Source of the DNA: Rhizobium sp. Root1203
GTDB taxonomy: Bacteria; Pseudomonadota; Alphaproteobacteria; Rhizobiales; Rhizobiaceae
NCBI RefSeq assembly: GCF_001424945.1
Contig: NZ_LMCW01000005.1
Span: 78,657 to 142,656 of the forward strand
Length of the DNA stretch: 64,000 nucleotides
Direction: 5' to 3'
Shown: in pieces, positions 45,006 through 54,288 of the stretch
Position numbering within the stretch: position 1 is the first letter of the stretch
Layout: each line of letters starts with the position of its first letter
Translations under genes and position numbers: made by a program
Notes under the pieces: model-generated
Told to the model about the DNA's origin: nothing
The model's input: the letters and a program-made list of their open reading frames with translations, nothing else
Database searches by the model: none

Positions 45006-45908
45006 TCAAACCGGATCGACGACGAACTCGCCGCCCCGGGCATGCTTCAGATGGTTCAGCGCATAGACTTGTCCTGTCATCTCAAGCGCATCGCGGTAGA
45101 CCGGATCATGCCAACCTTCGATGTCGATGGAGCCGGACCAGCCCGCAAGGCGCAGCTCGGAAATGATGTCGGTCCAGTTGCTGTCGCCGAAGCCTGGCGT
45201 GCGCATGAACACGAACTTCTCCTTGCCGAAGATCCCGTGCTCCTTGATGACGTCCCAGCGGATCGTCGCATCCTTGCCGTGAACATGGAAAATCTTCGAA
45301 GCCCACTTGCGGATCTGCGGAAGCGGATCGATCAGGTAGACCATCTGGTGGCAGGGTTCCCATTCGAGGCCGACGTTGTCGTCAGGCGTCTCGTTGAAGA
45401 TCAGCTCCCAGGCATCGGGATTGTGCGCGATGTTCCAGTCGCCGGTCGCCCAGTTGCCGTCCATGGCGCAGTTTTCGAAGGCAATCTTGACGCCCTTGTC
45501 AGCTGCGCGCTTGGCAAGTTCACTCCAGATTTCCTTGTAGCGCGCCAGGCTGTCGGTCAGCGGCTTGTTGCGGATGCGGCCGGTAAAGCCGGCAACGCAG
45601 GTGGCGCCGAAGTGGTGCGCGTTGTCGATGCAATCCTTCCAGCCCTGCAGGGTCTGAAGGTCGATATCCGTCGTTTCGAGCGGATTGCCGAACATGCCGA
45701 GCGTGGAAATGGTGATGTCCCGGTCGCCGATGGCGTCGATCGAGCGCTTGCCGAGTTCGGCGAGATCCTGGCCGTTTGTGGTCTGCCAGAAGAAGGGCTC
45801 AAAGCTTTCGAAGCCCATGTCGGCGATCTGGCCGATACGCTTGTCGGCGCCGCCCTTGGAGGCGCTCACCATGGTACCGACACGAATGGACTTGGCGGGG
45901 TTGCTCAC
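45006..45908 (-). CDS. Sugar phosphate isomerase/epimerase (AP endonuclease 2-like TIM barrel)
   Basis: A 300-residue TIM-barrel protein of the xylose-isomerase-like/IolE group. Metal-site candidates appear in order: FENCA (Glu), LEWEPCHQM (Glu, His), FHVHGKDA (His, Asp) and DIEGWHDPVY (Glu). Family members isomerise or dehydrate sugars, inosose or sugar phosphates with a divalent metal in the cytoplasm. It lies 11 bp after the Gfo/Idh/MocA gene and before the binding protein, so it likely acts on the imported sugar. Confidence 0.9.
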   Translation of the reverse strand: MSNPAKSIRVGTMVSASKGGADKRIGQIADMGFESFEPFFWQTTNGQDLAELGKRSIDAIGDRDITISTLGMFGNPLETTDIDLQTLQGWKDCIDNAHHFGATCVAGFTGRIRNKPLTDSLARYKEIWSELAKRAADKGVKIAFENCAMDGNWATGDWNIAHNPDAWELIFNETPDDNVGLEWEPCHQMVYLIDPLPQIRKWASKIFHVHGKDATIRWDVIKEHGIFGKEKFVFMRTPGFGDSNWTDIISELRLAGWSGSIDIEGWHDPVYRDALEMTGQVYALNHLKHARGGEFVVDPV

Positions 45909-45919
45909 AATCTCAATCC

Positions 45920-46954
45920 TTATGCTGAAATTTCAATGCGCTTGCCGGTCTTGGCGCTCTCGATCGCGCCGAAGACCATCGCAAGACTTCTGATGTTGTC
46001 GGAACTTGCCGTCTCCGGCCGCTTTCCGGTCCTGATCGCCTCGATGAAGTCGGCAATCACGCTGGCGTGGCCGTGGGTCTCTTCGTCGTTTGCGGGAGCA
46101 GGCACCTCGACCGGAGTGAAGCCATGCAGCAGGCCTGGCTCCTTGCCTGCGACTGCTGCCCGGAAGGTGTCTTCGCCGTCCCAGCTAAGCATTCCCTTTG
46201 AACCCACGAGACGCCATTGGCTCTCCCAGCTCGTGCGCTCGCCTTCTGCACACCAGGAGCCCCGGTAGGTGAACACCACATCGTCGGCAAATTCGAAAGT
46301 TGCGTTGGCGGATGCGCCGTGCCGGTACCACGAGCCCTTCGGATTGCGCTCCACACAATACACCGCGAGCGGCTTCTTGTCGGCGACAAAGCGCGCCGCG
46401 TCGAAGGTGTGGATAGCCATGTCGAGAAGGAGAACATTCTGCATCTCTTCCCGGAAGCCGCCGAAATGGGGTGCAAGAAAGAAGTCGCAATGGATGGCGG
46501 TGATGTCACCGATCGCACCGCTTTCGACGAAACGCCGCATGCGGCGCACGCCCGAAATGAAGCGCCGGTTCTGGATAATGGCGTGGATCCTGCCATTTTC
46601 GGCGGCGAGATCGATCAGGGCGGCCCCCTCGGCTAGCGACGTCGCCATGGGCTTCTCGCTGAGGACATGGCAGCCGGCCTTCAGCGCCGTCGAAACGACG
46701 TTGAAACGGGCCGTTGGGATGACGACGTCGAAAACGATGTCGGCATTAGTCTCGGCAATGACGCCGCCGAGTTCGGTGCCGATCACGACACCGCTCAATC
46801 CGAATTCCTCGGCGAGCTTCTCGGCCGCCGCCGGATGGACGTCCACGAGGCCCTTGACCTCGATTTCGGCTGCAAGAGCCGGAGTTTCCTTGATGGCGCG
46901 TAACCAGCCCTTGGACATGGCTCCGCAACCGCAGAGAACGGCATTCAATGTCAC
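45920..46954 (-). CDS. Gfo/Idh/MocA family sugar dehydrogenase
   Basis: A 344-residue NAD(P)-dependent oxidoreductase. The N-terminal Rossmann segment is LNAVLCGCGAMSKGWL, and the conserved EKP motif appears as VLSEKPMATS near residue 100. The C-terminal beta-sheet domain begins around ITAIHCDFFLAPHF. Members oxidise a sugar or inositol hydroxyl. It is the first gene of the sugar operon, downstream of three LacI-type operator sites, so it probably catalyses the first step for the imported compound. Confidence 0.93.
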   Translation of the reverse strand: MTLNAVLCGCGAMSKGWLRAIKETPALAAEIEVKGLVDVHPAAAEKLAEEFGLSGVVIGTELGGVIAETNADIVFDVVIPTARFNVVSTALKAGCHVLSEKPMATSLAEGAALIDLAAENGRIHAIIQNRRFISGVRRMRRFVESGAIGDITAIHCDFFLAPHFGGFREEMQNVLLLDMAIHTFDAARFVADKKPLAVYCVERNPKGSWYRHGASANATFEFADDVVFTYRGSWCAEGERTSWESQWRLVGSKGMLSWDGEDTFRAAVAGKEPGLLHGFTPVEVPAPANDEETHGHASVIADFIEAIRTGKRPETASSDNIRSLAMVFGAIESAKTGKRIEISA

Positions 46955-47279
46955 GATTTCCTCCGGTGGACAGTTTCCGGTTTTCCTCCCGAAACGTGTC
47001 CCGTAAACGTTTACGATACTATGCGGAAACGTTTCTCGCTGTCAATAGTCAGGCGTTTGAAGAATTGCTGCGGAAAACTGCTGCGAATGCCGGGCTTTAG
47101 GAGGAAACGTGCCGCAGCGCAGCATAAAAAACTTTGTTGTCCGGCGGACAACAGCTGAACCTGAGAAGAGGACTGCCCGCGTCCGCATTCCGCCGAACTC
47201 GTCCCCGGGATGCGATCTCAACGATATCGGGCCGATCCCGATGCGATGGCCGCGCCCCGACGCGGGTGCGGCCTCGTCG
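46955..47279. other. Promoter region of the sugar operon and convergent 3' end of the Bcr gene
   Basis: About 325 bp. The part near 46991-47036 holds operator palindromes listed separately. The remainder up to 47279 contains no gene or hairpin I would defend. Confidence 0.5.
46991..47036 (-). promoter_or_regulatory. LacI-type operators of the sugar operon
   Basis: Two perfect palindromes, GTAAACGTTTAC (47003-47014) and GAAACGTTTC (47026-47035), and a partial site GAAACGTGTC (46991-47000) lie 37-82 bp upstream of the dehydrogenase start. The central AAACGTTT is the classic LacI/GalR core. A matching AAACGTTT occurs upstream of the lacI-type gene at 50767-51813, so that repressor is the likely binder. 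Confidence 0.8.
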
Positions 47280-48479
47280 TCACTCCGCCGCAGCGACGGC
47301 CGATCGGCGGCCCAGCGTCGCCTGGGTCAGCAGGAAAGCAAACAGCGCGCACAGTGCGATGCCCACCGTCATGGGCAAAGCCGTGCCGTCGGCAAAGAGA
47401 GCCGAAATGACCATGGCGACGGCGGCAATGACGAAATGCAGCGTTCCCATCAGCGATGAGGCGGTACCTGCAATTTCACCATGGTCTTCGAGGGCGAGCA
47501 CCGCGCTTGTCGGGATCACGAGGCCGAGGAAGCCATAGCCCACGAAAAGGAAGGCAACGAGGACCGGCAGCTGGTCGAAACCCGCCGCCATCAGGACAGC
47601 GAGAATGATCATGACGAAGGAGAAGGCCGTGACCGCGAGCCTCATAACGCGCACCAATCCGAAGCGCTCGCCGAGCCAGCCTGTTGCCTGGGACACTGTG
47701 AAGAAGGAGACCGCATTGACCGAGAACGCGAAGCTGTATTGCGTCGGCGTCAGCCCATAGTGCTCGATCAGCACGAAAGACGAGTTGGCGAGATAGACGA
47801 GGAAGCCTGAAATACCGAGACCGCCGATAAATGTCAGGGTCATGAAGTTGCGGTCGCGAAGCAACAGGGCGTAGGCCGCCATCGCCGACTTCAGGCCGCT
47901 TCCGACGCGATCCTCCCTGGACCGGGTTTCATCGAGCTGGGTTGCCAGCAGGACAAGACCGATAAAAGCGGCGATCGTCACCGCCCAGAAGACGCCGCGC
48001 CAGCCGTAGAACTGAATGACTGCACTGCCGGTCAGCGGAGCGAGGATCGGCGAGATGCTGAAGACAAGCATCAGCAGCGACATCAGGCGAGCGGCCTGGA
48101 CGCCGGTATGCATGTCGCGAACAATAGCGCGCGGCACCACCATGCCGGCGGCACCGCCGATCCCCTGGAGGAAACGAAACACGATGAGTGTTTCGATATT
48201 GGTGGCAAGCGCGCAGCCGACGCTGGCGAGCGCGAAGATCCCGATACCGAGGTAGAGCGGCAGCTTGCGCCCCCAGGTATCCGAGATCGGGCCATAGAGG
48301 AGCTGTGCAAGCGCAAAGGAAATGAAGAAGGCGAGAAGCGTCAGCTGGGTGACGCTGTTATCGGCGCCAAGGTCCTGCCCGATCGATGGCAGGGCGGGAA
48401 GATACATGTCGATCGCGAAGGGACCGATGGCCGAAAGAAGACCGAGGATGAGCGCAATGCGAAAGAAGGGAGCCGTCAT
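47280..48479 (-). CDS. Bcr/CflA-type multidrug efflux MFS transporter
   Basis: A 399-residue 12-helix drug:H+ antiporter. It starts with LILGLLSAIGPFAIDMYLPALPSIGQDL, the Bcr/CflA landmark (DMYLPALP), and contains the MFS loop motif ISDTWGRKLPLYLG. The divergent TetR gene and two operator palindromes between them suggest drug-inducible expression. Drug substrates cannot be named from sequence. Confidence 0.92.
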   Translation of the reverse strand: MTAPFFRIALILGLLSAIGPFAIDMYLPALPSIGQDLGADNSVTQLTLLAFFISFALAQLLYGPISDTWGRKLPLYLGIGIFALASVGCALATNIETLIVFRFLQGIGGAAGMVVPRAIVRDMHTGVQAARLMSLLMLVFSISPILAPLTGSAVIQFYGWRGVFWAVTIAAFIGLVLLATQLDETRSREDRVGSGLKSAMAAYALLLRDRNFMTLTFIGGLGISGFLVYLANSSFVLIEHYGLTPTQYSFAFSVNAVSFFTVSQATGWLGERFGLVRVMRLAVTAFSFVMIILAVLMAAGFDQLPVLVAFLFVGYGFLGLVIPTSAVLALEDHGEIAGTASSLMGTLHFVIAAVAMVISALFADGTALPMTVGIALCALFAFLLTQATLGRRSAVAAAE

Positions 48480-48611
48480 AGGGGTGATCTTTCATGAAAC
48501 CGCGGCGAAGGGACCGGATTGTCGCTCCGCCGCATTGCTCTCGAGGGGTTCATTGATGATCGGCGGCCGTCGAAAACGCGCTTGGGAGGACCCGTGCCGC
48601 CGGCTAACCAA

Positions 48612-48633
48612 TGTGTCTACAAATTTGGACACA
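48612..48633. promoter_or_regulatory. Operator palindrome 1 between bcr-type and tetR-type genes
   Basis: Arms TGTGTC (48612-48617) and GACACA (48628-48633) flank TA and the inner palindrome CAAATTTG. It lies in the divergent promoter region and is a good candidate for a TetR dimer site. Confidence 0.65.
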
Positions 48634-48642
48634 CCTGTAAAC

Positions 48643-48660
48643 TTAGACAGTATTGTCTAA
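48643..48660. promoter_or_regulatory. Operator palindrome 2 next to the tetR-type start
   Basis: TTAGACAGTATTGTCTAA has perfect 7-bp arms with a 4-bp centre. It ends 27 bp before the TetR start and shares the GACA/TGTC half-sites with the first palindrome, suggesting the same regulator binds both. Confidence 0.7.
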
Positions 48661-48687
48661 CACGTCAATACGCCTTATCTTCGCCCT

Positions 48688-49383
48688 ATGAGAAACAGAG
48701 CGACACCGGCGAAAGGGACTACGGGGCATACGCAGCGCGGACAATGTGCGAAGCGACTGTCCATCCTGGAAGCCGCGGCAGACGTTTTCTGCCGTCAGGG
48801 GTTTGCAGGTGCGAGCATCGATGAGATCGCGGCCGAGGCCTGCGTCTCGCGCCAGACAATCTACAACCACTACCGGGAAAAAGAAACGCTGTTCGTCGCC
48901 GTTGTCGACGACGTCATAAACCGCGCCAACGCCATGCTGTTTTCTGTGCTGTCCAGCTTCCCGGAGCGGGCGGACAATCTGGAAGGCGACCTCACGGCGT
49001 TCTCCTTCCGGCTCAGCAAGAACTGCGTCTGCAACCATGACGGAAAATTCCTTCGCAAACTGGTGCAGACCGAGGGCGAGCATTATCCCCACCTGTTCGA
49101 ATCCTTCCGGCAGCAGGGGCCAGGAAAGCTGACGAATGCCCTATCGGCTCTTCTGGCAAGGCTAAGCCAGAGCGGCGCGCTGGTAATCGACGATTTTGAT
49201 GTGGCGGCGCGCCAGTTTGTAGCTCTCGGCAATGCCGATCTGCAGCTGCTGACGCTATTTGGCGCAACACCCACCGACGAGCAACTGGAAAGCGCTGCCC
49301 GCAATGCGGTGCGCACTTTCCTCCGCGCCTACGGCCGGCCGGCCCTTACCGAGCCACCACAGCTGACCGTCATCGGCGTCTGA
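48688..49383 (+). CDS. TetR/AcrR family transcriptional regulator
   Basis: A 231-residue regulator. The N-terminal helix-turn-helix lies around ILEAAADVFCRQGFAGASID and VSRQTIYNHYREKETLF; the rest is an alpha-helical ligand-binding domain with a C-terminal part typical of the AefR-like group. It is divergent from the efflux pump gene with two palindromic operators between them, so it probably represses the pump and itself. The inducer is unknown. A hairpin overlaps its stop codon. Confidence 0.92.
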   Translation: MRNRATPAKGTTGHTQRGQCAKRLSILEAAADVFCRQGFAGASIDEIAAEACVSRQTIYNHYREKETLFVAVVDDVINRANAMLFSVLSSFPERADNLEGDLTAFSFRLSKNCVCNHDGKFLRKLVQTEGEHYPHLFESFRQQGPGKLTNALSALLARLSQSGALVIDDFDVAARQFVALGNADLQLLTLFGATPTDEQLESAARNAVRTFLRAYGRPALTEPPQLTVIGV

Positions 49384-49399
49384 AGCCCTTCCAGACGCC
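49375..49399 (+). terminator. Hairpin overlapping the TetR stop codon
   Basis: Arms GGCGTCTG (49375-49382) and CAGACGCC (49392-49399) are perfect 8-bp complements across a 9-nt loop; the TGA stop lies in the hairpin. TTCCCATTT follows, a weak T-rich tail. Confidence 0.55.
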
Positions 49400-49496
49400 T
49401 TCCCATTTGCGCCACGGCTTGCCTCAGGACTGATCGCCAGCGCAGACGCCGAAATTGTGCGAAAGGTCCGGGTCCGGCTGCGGTCGTGCCGTCGGC

Positions 49497-50750
49497 TTAT
49501 CGAACCAGAATAGCCCGAAAGTCATTGACGTTGGTGCCTGTCGGACCCGTCTCGAAAAGGTCGCCAATTGCGGCGAAACCGCTGTAGCTGTCGTTGCCGT
49601 CGAGGAGCCGCCGTGGGTCGAAGCCCGCCGCTCTCAATCGCTGTATCGTTTCGCCATCCGCAAACGCGCCGGCATTGTTCTCCGAGCCATCGATCCCATC
49701 GGTATCGGCGGCCAAGAGATGCAGGTCATGCCCCTCGATCGCAAGTGCCATGGCAAGCGCGAACTCGCCGTTTCGTCCGCCTCTGCCACCCCTGCCTCTC
49801 AGGGTAACGGTCGTCTCCCCGCCGGAAAGGATGACAACCGGCTTGGCGAACGGCCTGTCCCTGCCGAGGACCTCGCGGGCAATCGCGGCATGCACCAACG
49901 CGACATCGCGGGCTTCGCCCTCGATCGAATCCGAGAGAATGGCGGGTGTTATGCCTTGGGAGCGCGCGATAGCCGCAGCAGCCTCCAACGAGACGCCCGC
50001 CGATGCAACGACATGGTAGTTATGGCCTGCGAAGACAGGATCGTCCGGCCTTGGCGCATCCGCCTTCGGCGAGGCCAGATGATCGAGTGCGGCCTGTGGC
50101 AGCTGCAACCCGTATTGGTTGACGATTGCCAGGGCGTCGTGGCGGGTCGAGCGGTCGGGCACGGTCGGTCCGGAGGCGACATAGGCCGGATTGTCGCCCG
50201 GAATGTCGGACACGATCAGGCTGACGACCCGCGCCCGCGTCGCTGCCGCCAGCCGTCCACCCTTGATGGTCGACAGGTGCTTGCGCACGACGTTCATCGC
50301 TGAAATCGGCGCACCGGAGGCCAGCAGCATCTCGTTGAGAGCGATCTCGTCGTCGAGCGTTAGGCCCTCCGGTGGCGCTGGCAGCAGAGCCGAGCCGCCG
50401 CCGCAGACGAGCGCAATGACAAGGTCGTCCTCGCCGAGATCACTGACTGCCTCCACGAGAACGCGCGATGCCATCAGCCCCGCCGCATCAGGAACGGGGT
50501 GCGCGGCCTCGATGATCTCGACGTGGCGCGTCTCGCAGCCGTAGCCGTACCGGGTCACCACAATGCCGCTAAGTGGCCCGTCCCAGACGGTTTCCAGTGC
50601 TCGCGCCATCTGGGCAGCGCCTTTGCCCGCACCAATCACGACAGTCCGTCCCGCCGGCTTTGACGGCAAGTAGCGCTTAATGCCCGTAAGCGGATCGGCG
50701 GCGTCGACGGCGGCAAAAAACAGGCTTTGCAGGAAGTCGCGGGGTTGCAT
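49497..50750 (-). CDS. Glycerate 2-kinase (MOFRL family, GckA/TtuD type)
   Basis: A 417-residue protein; ATG 50750 (MQPRDFLQSLFFAA) is chosen over longer frames. The N-terminal domain has VVIGAGKGAAQMARALE and the glycine-rich LVCGGGSALLPAPPEGLTL, and the C-terminal MOFRL domain has LLAADTDGIDGSENNAGAF. Family members phosphorylate D-glycerate to 2-phosphoglycerate, linking sugar-acid or hydroxypyruvate breakdown to glycolysis. It follows the LacI gene by 16 bp on the same strand and so is probably controlled by it. Confidence 0.93.
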   Translation of the reverse strand: MQPRDFLQSLFFAAVDAADPLTGIKRYLPSKPAGRTVVIGAGKGAAQMARALETVWDGPLSGIVVTRYGYGCETRHVEIIEAAHPVPDAAGLMASRVLVEAVSDLGEDDLVIALVCGGGSALLPAPPEGLTLDDEIALNEMLLASGAPISAMNVVRKHLSTIKGGRLAAATRARVVSLIVSDIPGDNPAYVASGPTVPDRSTRHDALAIVNQYGLQLPQAALDHLASPKADAPRPDDPVFAGHNYHVVASAGVSLEAAAAIARSQGITPAILSDSIEGEARDVALVHAAIAREVLGRDRPFAKPVVILSGGETTVTLRGRGGRGGRNGEFALAMALAIEGHDLHLLAADTDGIDGSENNAGAFADGETIQRLRAAGFDPRRLLDGNDSYSGFAAIGDLFETGPTGTNVNDFRAILVR

Positions 50751-50766
50751 GGCAGCAGTCCTGAGG

Positions 50767-51813
50767 TCAGCTGTTGAGGGTAAAGGCATCGCTCTCGCCG
50801 GGCGCGAGTTCGAGGGGCCAGATCGTGTTGCGCGCACCCTTGGGATAGAACTCCGCATAGGCCGGCATGGTCGCAAGAAGCGTTTCGGCAAGCTTCACCC
50901 CGAGGTCGCGCAGCGACATGCGGAAGCAGGTCAGCGTAGGCTGAAGAAACCTGGCGCGGGGTTCTTCGCGAAAGCCGATGACGGCAAGATCGCGGCCGGG
51001 CACGATGCCGGCCTCGACCAGGCGGCGGTAGAGACCGATCGCCATCAGCTCGTAGATGAGGATGATCGCGGTGGGCTTGATCTCCAGCCCGAGCAAATCG
51101 TCGCCGGCCTGATAGCCGCCCTGCTCGCTCGATTTCACGCGGATCACCAGCGCTGGATCGTACTCGATGCCGTGCCGCTCCAGGGCCTGGCGGTACGCGT
51201 CGACGAAGATGTAGCCGAGGTTGATGTCATTGGAGGGAGCAGCGATTGCAATGCGCCGATGCCCCTTGGAAATCAGGCGTTCGACCGCGCAAGCCGCCAC
51301 GCCTTCGAAATCGAGATCTATCCAGGTGTAATTGCCGCCTGAAGCACTGCGGCCAAGGGCCACGAACGGGATCTTCGCCTTTGCCAGGAAGTCGATGCGC
51401 TTGTCGACGCGCTGGGTGGCCGAGATGATCATGGCATCGACGACGCGTCGCGCGACCATGCGCTTCAGATACTCTTGGGAATCCTCTTCGCTTGGGCAAG
51501 GAAGCATTACGAGATCAAGCTTGTGGCGCGCGAAGACGCTTTGGAGGCCCCCCGTCAATCCGAGAAAGAAGTTATCGCCGTTCTCAAGCGTTTCCTTACT
51601 GGATTCGATCATCAGGCCGATGACGTTTGTCGTGCCTTGGCGAAGGCTGCGCCCCGACTGGTTTGCCACGTAGCCAAGTTCCTCGGCAGCAGCAAGCACG
51701 CGGCGGCGCGTCTCGTCGTTCACGTCGGGCTTGCCGTTGAGTGCCCGGGAGACGGTCCCGATAGAGATATCGAGATGCTTGGCCAATTGACGAATTCCCC
51801 TCATCTGCGCCAA
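50767..51813 (-). CDS. LacI family transcriptional regulator
   Basis: A 348-residue repressor. It starts at TTG 51813 or ATG 51804; GGGAGGAAGA directly before the TTG favours it, but family starts often read MRGIRQLAKHL. The helix-turn-helix is IRQLAKHLDISIGTVSRALN near residues 6-27, followed by a sugar-binding periplasmic-type domain. AAACGTTT and a second palindrome lie upstream of it, matching those in front of the sugar operon at 46954, so it likely controls both and itself. The inducer is a sugar or sugar acid. Confidence 0.93.
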   Translation of the reverse strand: MAQMRGIRQLAKHLDISIGTVSRALNGKPDVNDETRRRVLAAAEELGYVANQSGRSLRQGTTNVIGLMIESSKETLENGDNFFLGLTGGLQSVFARHKLDLVMLPCPSEEDSQEYLKRMVARRVVDAMIISATQRVDKRIDFLAKAKIPFVALGRSASGGNYTWIDLDFEGVAACAVERLISKGHRRIAIAAPSNDINLGYIFVDAYRQALERHGIEYDPALVIRVKSSEQGGYQAGDDLLGLEIKPTAIILIYELMAIGLYRRLVEAGIVPGRDLAVIGFREEPRARFLQPTLTCFRMSLRDLGVKLAETLLATMPAYAEFYPKGARNTIWPLELAPGESDAFTLNS

Positions 51814-51857
51814 TCTTCCTCCCTCGTTGAAAATGCCTCGTTCCTATTTGCCACACC

Positions 51858-51879
51858 AAAACGTTTCCGGAAAGCGCTT
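51858..51879 (-). promoter_or_regulatory. LacI-type operators upstream of the lacI-glycerate kinase unit
   Basis: AAACGTTT (51859-51866) and AAGCGCTT (51872-51879) are two adjacent palindromes, 45-66 bp upstream of the regulator start. The first is the same core as at 47003-47035, consistent with autoregulation and a shared regulon. Confidence 0.7.
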
Positions 51880-51968
51880 AGAATTGAGGGTTTTCGTCCG
51901 GAAGTTTCATGGTGGGGTTGCCCCATGCAACACCTGACGAGACGCTGGCGGAGGCGCTACGCCTCTCC

Positions 51969-52514
51969 TCAGTCGAAGAGTTCGGCGGCGTCGAAGGAGG
52001 ACGCCGCAGCATCCTTGGGCGAAAGAAGGGGCTCTCCGCCCGTCGGCCAGCGAATGTTCAGGACGGCATCGTTCCAGAGGACCGCACGTTCGCTTTCGGG
52101 CGAATAGAAGTCCGTCGTCTTGTAGAGGAACTGGGCTGTTTGAGAGAGAACAAGAAACCCGTGCGCGAAACCGGGCGGAACCCAGAGCTGGCGCTTGTTG
52201 TCGGCGGAAAGGATCTCGCCGACCCATTTCCCGAATGTGTGCGAGGATTTGCGCATGTCGACAGTAACGTCGAACACCTCGCCTTCGACAACGCGAACCA
52301 GTTTTCCCTGCGGATGATTGATCTGATAGTGCAGACCGCGCAGCACGCCCTTTGCCGATTTCGAGTGGTTGTCTTGGACGAACGCTATCTCCCTGCCGAC
52401 AGCCGCGTTGAAACGCGCCTGATTGAAGCTCTCGAAAAAGAACCCCCTATCGTCTCCGTAAACTGTCGGCTCTATCAGGAGTATGTCGCCGATAGCGAGA
52501 GGCGTGACCTTCAT
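51969..52514 (-). CDS. rfbC: dTDP-4-dehydrorhamnose 3,5-epimerase
   Basis: A 181-residue cupin-fold enzyme of the RmlC family. Landmarks are [18 protein letters not shown] at the start, [19 protein letters not shown] with the catalytic His in GLHYQ, and [12 protein letters not shown]. It converts dTDP-4-keto-6-deoxyglucose to dTDP-4-keto-rhamnose, the third step of dTDP-L-rhamnose synthesis. It is last in an operon whose genes overlap by 4 bp each (B, D, A, C order). Confidence 0.96.
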   Translation of the reverse strand: MKVTPLAIGDILLIEPTVYGDDRGFFFESFNQARFNAAVGREIAFVQDNHSKSAKGVLRGLHYQINHPQGKLVRVVEGEVFDVTVDMRKSSHTFGKWVGEILSADNKRQLWVPPGFAHGFLVLSQTAQFLYKTTDFYSPESERAVLWNDAVLNIRWPTGGEPLLSPKDAAASSFDAAELFD

Positions 52515-53395
52515 CGATTGCCTCCCTCCTCCAGGAGCCCCATAAGATATCTGCCGTATCCGTTTTTGCTAAGCGGCGCCGCCAGCCGCTCGAGCTCGGC
52601 AGCGCCGATCCAACCGTTTCGGAAGGCGATTTCCTCGGGACATGAAACCTTTAGCCCCTGGCGACGCTCAAGCGTGGAAATGAACTGGCCGGCGTCCAGG
52701 AGCGAATCATGCGTGCCGGTATCCAGCCAGGCGTAGCCGCGGCCCATGATTTCGACTGTCAGGCTGCCGTCGTCGAGATAGCATCGATTGAGATCGGTGA
52801 TTTCCAGCTCACCCCTAGAAGACGGACGCAGCTGTTTGGCAAACTCAACGGCACGCTGGTCGTAAAAGTAAAGGCCGGTCACCGCGTAGTTCGATTTGGC
52901 AATCGCGGGCTTCTCCTCGATCGAGAGAACTCTGCGTTCATTGTCGAATTCCACGACGCCGTAGCGCTCGGGATCGAGCACGTGATAGGCAAAGACCGTC
53001 GCCCCCGTTTCGCTCGACATGCCGCTTGCGAGCAACATCGGCAGATCATGGCCGTAGAAGATGTTGTCTCCGAGAACAAGCGCCGAGGGCGCCCCGTCGA
53101 GGAATGTCTCGCCGATGACGAAGGCCTGGGCCAAGCCGTCCGGCGATGGTTGCTCGGCATAGGAGAAGCGCACGCCCCAGTCACGACCGTTGCCCAGCAA
53201 CTGCTCGAAGCGTGGTATATCCTGTGGTGTCGAAATGACGAGAATGTCGCGGATTCCCGCCAGCATCAGCGTGCTCAGCGGATAGTAAATCATCGGTTTG
53301 TCGAACACCGGTAGCAACTGCTTGCTGATCGCAAGCGTTGCAGGATGCAAACGTGTGCCGGAACCCCCGGCCAGAATGATCCCTTTTCGGGTCAT
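52511..53395 (-). CDS. rfbA: Glucose-1-phosphate thymidylyltransferase
   Basis: A 294-residue nucleotidyltransferase of the RmlA family. The start is ATG 53395 ([18 protein letters not shown]), overlapping the rfbD stop as ATGA; a GTG at 53404 is a longer option. Landmarks: [27 protein letters not shown] and [11 protein letters not shown]. It makes dTDP-glucose from dTTP and glucose 1-phosphate, the first step of dTDP-rhamnose synthesis, and is usually inhibited by dTDP-rhamnose. Confidence 0.96.
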   Translation of the reverse strand: MTRKGIILAGGSGTRLHPATLAISKQLLPVFDKPMIYYPLSTLMLAGIRDILVISTPQDIPRFEQLLGNGRDWGVRFSYAEQPSPDGLAQAFVIGETFLDGAPSALVLGDNIFYGHDLPMLLASGMSSETGATVFAYHVLDPERYGVVEFDNERRVLSIEEKPAIAKSNYAVTGLYFYDQRAVEFAKQLRPSSRGELEITDLNRCYLDDGSLTVEIMGRGYAWLDTGTHDSLLDAGQFISTLERRQGLKVSCPEEIAFRNGWIGAAELERLAAPLSKNGYGRYLMGLLEEGGNR

Positions 53396-54288
53396 GGCAT
53401 CCACCCCCGCTTTCGAAGTTGGTCAAGCATCCGGTCTACATGCACCGTCCAGTGCGGCAAGGTGATGCCGAGCGCGGAAGCGATCGCATCGGTATTCAAT
53501 GATGAATTGTGCGGCCGCGCCGCAGGTCGCGGATAGTCTCGCGTCGTAATGGGCTCGATATCGTCGGCGCCTGCCTTCAGTTCGAAGCCGATCTCCAAGG
53601 CGCGCCGGACGACGTAACAGGCCAGCTCGTGCCAGCTCGTCCGACCGGTTGCAGTCAGATGATATGTGCCACCTGCCATATCGCCGCGGCGGCAGGCCGC
53701 AACGGCCAGCGCCGTGACGTCCGCAATGAGTTCTGCCGATGTCGGCGCGCCGAATTGATCGGCAACGACACGAAGGCTTGGCCTTTCCCGGGCAAGACGA
53801 AGAATGGTCGCGATGAAGTTTGCGCCTTCGGCAGAAAACACCCAGCTTGTCCTGAATAGCAAATGCCGGCAACCCGTGGCCTTTATCGCCAATTCTCCAT
53901 CGCGTTTCGAGCGGCCGTAGACGTTCAGCGGCTGCGTTTCGTCCGTTTCCACATAGGGCGACGTCTTGTCGCCGCTGAAAACGTAGTCCGTGGAATAGTG
54001 AACGAGCAAGGCATTTCGGTCGCGAGCATATTCCGCCATGATCCGCACGGCGTCACGATTGACACGAAACGCTGCCTCGGAGTTTGCCTCTGCAAGGTCG
54101 ACCTGGGTAAAGGCCGCCGCATTCGCGATGATCTCCGGCCGAAACCCGGCGAATTTCCCGGCAAGCTCGTCGGTGGCCTCGAGATCGATGACGTCGCGGC
54201 CGACGGCCATCATTCGACCGAATGGAAGCAGCGTACGCTGGAGCTCAAAGCCGACTTGGCCATTCTTGCCGAGAAGAATCAGGCTCAT
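53392..54288 (-). CDS. rfbD: dTDP-4-dehydrorhamnose reductase
   Basis: A 298-residue short-chain-dehydrogenase-like protein of the RmlD family. ATG 54288 is chosen because it overlaps the rfbB stop and gives [17 protein letters not shown], the NAD(P)H-binding N-terminus. The catalytic Thr-Asp-Tyr region is [12 protein letters not shown] and the YxxxK motif is YGRSKRDGE. It reduces dTDP-4-keto-rhamnose to dTDP-L-rhamnose, the last step of the pathway. Confidence 0.96.
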   Translation of the reverse strand: MSLILLGKNGQVGFELQRTLLPFGRMMAVGRDVIDLEATDELAGKFAGFRPEIIANAAAFTQVDLAEANSEAAFRVNRDAVRIMAEYARDRNALLVHYSTDYVFSGDKTSPYVETDETQPLNVYGRSKRDGELAIKATGCRHLLFRTSWVFSAEGANFIATILRLARERPSLRVVADQFGAPTSAELIADVTALAVAACRRGDMAGGTYHLTATGRTSWHELACYVVRRALEIGFELKAGADDIEPITTRDYPRPAARPHNSSLNTDAIASALGITLPHWTVHVDRMLDQLRKRGWMP

